Positions 14,084 to 16,064 of a DNA stretch of 16,064 nt are shown in pieces; position 1 is the stretch's first letter, and every line of letters starts with the position of its first letter. Both the position numbers and the translations under genes were made by a program. Source of the stretch: Clostridia bacterium (GTDB taxonomy: Bacteria; Bacillota; Clostridia; Oscillospirales; CAG-272); NCBI GenBank assembly GCA_017452335.1, contig JAFTMP010000168.1, forward strand, positions 1 through 16,064, in the 5' to 3' direction. Under the pieces are notes generated by a model. The model was not told the DNA's origin and ran no database searches. It saw only the letters and a program-made list of their open reading frames with translations.

Positions 14084-14117
14084 AAAAAACACCTCACCGC
14101 TTGACGGTGAGGTGTTT
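14084..14117 (-). terminator. left hairpin of the inverted-repeat element, minus-strand terminator
   Basis: The stem (14087-14099 with 14105-14117, loop CTTGA) includes CACCTCACCG. On the minus strand it is followed by six U (14089-14084), so it should end transcripts of the cation ATPase gene. On the plus strand only UUU follows, so it is a poor terminator for asnS. Confidence 0.7.
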
Positions 14118-14268
14118 CAGTCTGTCGAAATAGTTAGTTGGGGCTTTGCCCAAAACCCCATTTAGGGGACTTTTTGTAAAAAGTCCCCTAAAAACCCTCA
14201 AAAACTTGGGAAAAATGGGTGGTTTTAAACCCGTTTTTCTCTTAAAAAAAGGGCTTATCGACACGCTC

Positions 14269-14303
14269 AAAACGCCTCACCGTCAAGCGGTGAGGCGTTT
14301 TTT
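14269..14303 (+). terminator. right hairpin of the inverted-repeat element, plus-strand terminator
   Basis: The stem (14269-14282 with 14288-14301, loop TCAAG) includes CGCCTCACCG and runs into TTTTTT (14298-14303). It should end asnS transcripts, about 230 bases after the stop codon. Read on the minus strand it also has a weaker four-U tail behind the ATPase gene. Confidence 0.82.
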
Positions 14304-14312
14304 GTATAAAGC

Positions 14313-16064
14313 TTACTTCTTGTTCTTCTCGATCGCTCTGGAAATTGCTTTGGTGATCTCCACGATGGGAACGATCAAGAACGCCAGACCCATGGCAATA
14401 CCGTATTCCATCAAGCTGATGGGGGCAAAGTCAAAGAGGTCGCGCAGGAAGGGGATATAGAGCACCAGGGTGGTCAAGATCCAAGAGCCTGCCATTGCGG
14501 CGTAAAGCATGGGGTTGTGTCTGCCGGTAAAAAGCATCTTCACCGAGGATTCGCGTCTGGAGCGCATGTTGAAGGCATGGAAGATCTCGCACATGGACAT
14601 GGTCAAGAACGCCATGGTCATACCGTCGTGGGCATCCACAATATTGGTAAACTGCCAATGCCCCAGCTCGATACGCTCACCGATGAAGAAAGCAGCCAGC
14701 GTCAAGACAGACACCAGCAGACCGTGGATGATGACCTCAGCCGCCATACCGCCTGCAAAGAGTCCTTCCTTGGAGTCTCTGGGCTTTCTCTTCATCACGT
14801 TTGCCTCTGCCTTTTCCATACCAAGTGCGATAGCAGGCAGAGAGTCGGTCACCAGGTTGATCCACAGCAGATGGGGGGCTTCCAAAATGGTGAAGTTGAG
14901 CACGGTAGCTACGAACACCGAAATAACCTCGGAAATATTGGAAGAGAGCAGGAACTGCACCGACTTCTTGATGTTGTCGTAGATTCTGCGTCCCTCGCCC
15001 ACAGCCGAAACGATGGTGGCAAAGTTGTCGTCTGCCAGCACCATGTCAGCCACGTTTTTGGTCACGTCGGTACCGGTAATACCCATACCTACGCCGATAT
15101 CGGCATTCTTAATGGAGGGGGCGTCGTTTACACCGTCGCCCGTCATGGCAGTGATCATGCCCTTCTTTTTCCAAGCGGACACGATGCGTACCTTGTGCTC
15201 GGGCTGAACGCGGGCATATACCGAGTATTTTTCCACGTCCTTTTCGAAATCCTCATCGGAAATAGTGTCAAGCTGTGCACCGGTGATCGCCTGGTCGGGG
15301 GAGGTGATGATGCCCAGCTCCATACCGATGGCAATGGCGGTGTCACGATGGTCACCTGTGATCATCACAGGACGAATACCTGCCGCAGCACATTCCTTAA
15401 TTGCTTCCTTTACCTCGGGTCTCACAGGGTCGATCATGCCCACCAGTCCGATGAATACCAGCTTTTCTTCGATCTTCTCGGGGGCACAGTCAGCGGGGAC
15501 GCTGTCATAGGTGGTGTATGCCGCCGCCAGCACACGCAGAGCTCTGTCTGCAAACGCCTTGTTCTGTGCAAGAATCGCTTCTCTGTCAGCATCGGTCATG
15601 GGGCGCTCGTTGCCTTCATCAAGGATACGGTCGCAACGGCGCAGCAGCTCGTCGGGTGCACCCTTGGTATACTGAATGATCTTGCCGTCCTTCTCGTGCA
15701 GAGTGGACATCATCTTACGCATGGAGTCAAAGGGTGCTTCGGCAACACGGGGGTATGCCTTTTTCAGATCGTTCTTTTCAAGGCTCAGCGATGCGGCGTA
15801 AGCAACCAGCGCCGCCTCGGTGGGCTCACCCACTGCCTTTCCGTCTTCCCATTCCGCGTCGGAGCACAGTGCCATGGCGCGGGCAAGCAGGGTGTCGTTG
15901 GCTCTGTAGGAGTCAACAACCGTCATTCTATTCTGGGTCAGCGTGCCGGTTTTATCGGAGCAGATGATCTGCGCACAGCCCAGCGTCTCTACAGCCGTCA
16001 TTTTACGAATAATGGCATTGCGCTTGGACATGTTGGTCACACCGATGGACAGCACCACCGTCAC
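14313..16064 (-). CDS. P-type cation ATPase, calcium-type (P2A), partial at N-terminus
   Basis: The gene runs off the right edge, and 583 residues are visible. The first residues, VVLSIGVTNMSKRNAIIRK, are those that follow the PEGLP motif in membrane helix 4, so roughly 300 N-terminal residues are missing. The phosphorylated Asp lies in CSDKTGTLT (35-43). KGAPDELL marks the nucleotide-binding domain, and TGDGVNDAP marks the hinge of the phosphorylation domain. Membrane helix 5 has SNISEVISVF, and helix 6 has LLWINLVTDSLPAIALG. The Glu, Asn, Thr and Asp correspond to calcium-site residues of SERCA-type pumps, which favours Ca2+ export over a heavy-metal substrate. The Cation_ATPase_C domain ends at residue 583. 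Specificity is inference, as P2A pumps can also carry Mn2+. It converges with asnS across the terminator element. Confidence 0.92.
   Translation of the reverse strand: MTVVLSIGVTNMSKRNAIIRKMTAVETLGCAQIICSDKTGTLTQNRMTVVDSYRANDTLLARAMALCSDAEWEDGKAVGEPTEAALVAYAASLSLEKNDLKKAYPRVAEAPFDSMRKMMSTLHEKDGKIIQYTKGAPDELLRRCDRILDEGNERPMTDADREAILAQNKAFADRALRVLAAAYTTYDSVPADCAPEKIEEKLVFIGLVGMIDPVRPEVKEAIKECAAAGIRPVMITGDHRDTAIAIGMELGIITSPDQAITGAQLDTISDEDFEKDVEKYSVYARVQPEHKVRIVSAWKKKGMITAMTGDGVNDAPSIKNADIGVGMGITGTDVTKNVADMVLADDNFATIVSAVGEGRRIYDNIKKSVQFLLSSNISEVISVFVATVLNFTILEAPHLLWINLVTDSLPAIALGMEKAEANVMKRKPRDSKEGLFAGGMAAEVIIHGLLVSVLTLAAFFIGERIELGHWQFTNIVDAHDGMTMAFLTMSMCEIFHAFNMRSRRESSVKMLFTGRHNPMLYAAMAGSWILTTLVLYIPFLRDLFDFAPISLMEYGIAMGLAFLIVPIVEITKAISRAIEKNKK

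Larger units (their letters stand above)
14084..14303. repeat. 220-bp element bounded by 45-bp inverted terminator repeats (MITE-like)
   Basis: Left repeat 14084-14128 and right repeat 14258-14303 match in inverted orientation over about 45 bases, from a run of six A to TGTCGA. The core of 27 bases differs only at two positions. Each repeat is itself a hairpin with a U6 tract on its outer side. The interior holds a perfect 15-bp stem (14161-14175 with 14178-14192, loop GT) and other GC-rich stems, and no gene. There is no clear target-site duplication. A small non-coding mobile element or a paired terminator are both possible. Confidence 0.55.

Noticed and set aside
14073..14312. Target-site duplication around the inverted-repeat element
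   Set aside because: No direct repeat was found. The flanks share only ATAC/GTAT in inverted orientation, so an insertion event is not proven.

Overview
The window looks like chromosome of a spore-forming Clostridia-class bacterium (Bacillota), plausibly of the Oscillospiraceae/Ruminococcaceae type. The grounds are a SpoIIR homologue, strong AGGAGG-type ribosome binding sites, sigma-A promoters, a single-type RNase J, an ECF-type thiamine transporter (ThiT) and lipoproteins with Pro/Thr linkers. The family-level placement is inference. All of the DNA looks chromosomal and ordinary in composition, and I see no phage, plasmid or CRISPR genes.

Region by region. (1) Minus strand, 4409 down to 20: a fused sugar-nucleotidyltransferase/phosphomannomutase-like protein whose mutase half has lost its active-site motifs, then spoIIR, then a CapA-family lipoprotein with its own promoter. 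(2) Plus strand, 4563 to 9280: a small single-pass membrane protein, then RNase J behind a 165-nt structured leader, a membrane-anchored PpiC/SurA-like protein and a membrane-anchored N-acetylmuramoyl-L-alanine amidase, the last three tightly spaced as one operon. It ends in a bidirectional terminator shared with the convergent gene. (3) Minus strand, 12246 down to 9338: a consensus promoter, a TPP riboswitch with a readable terminator/antiterminator platform, thiT and thiN (thiamine uptake and activation), and then a separate SGNH-hydrolase lipoprotein. (4) Plus strand, 12308 to 14072: an 80-residue membrane protein of unknown role and asnS with its own sigma-A promoter. (5) 14084 to 14303: an intergenic element bounded by 45-bp inverted repeats, each itself a terminator hairpin. 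(6) Minus strand, 16064 down to 14313: the C-terminal part of a P2A (calcium-type) cation ATPase that runs off the window.

Functional themes are cell envelope and sporulation (CapA protein, SpoIIR, amidase, SGNH lipoprotein, foldase-like protein), RNA decay, and thiamine salvage. The thiamine unit is the clearest circuit: TPP made by ThiN from thiamine imported by ThiT would feed back on the leader. The most interesting unexplained items are the inverted-repeat terminator element after asnS, the RNase J leader, the degenerate mutase domain, and a hairpin that puts the spoIIR ribosome binding site in its loop.
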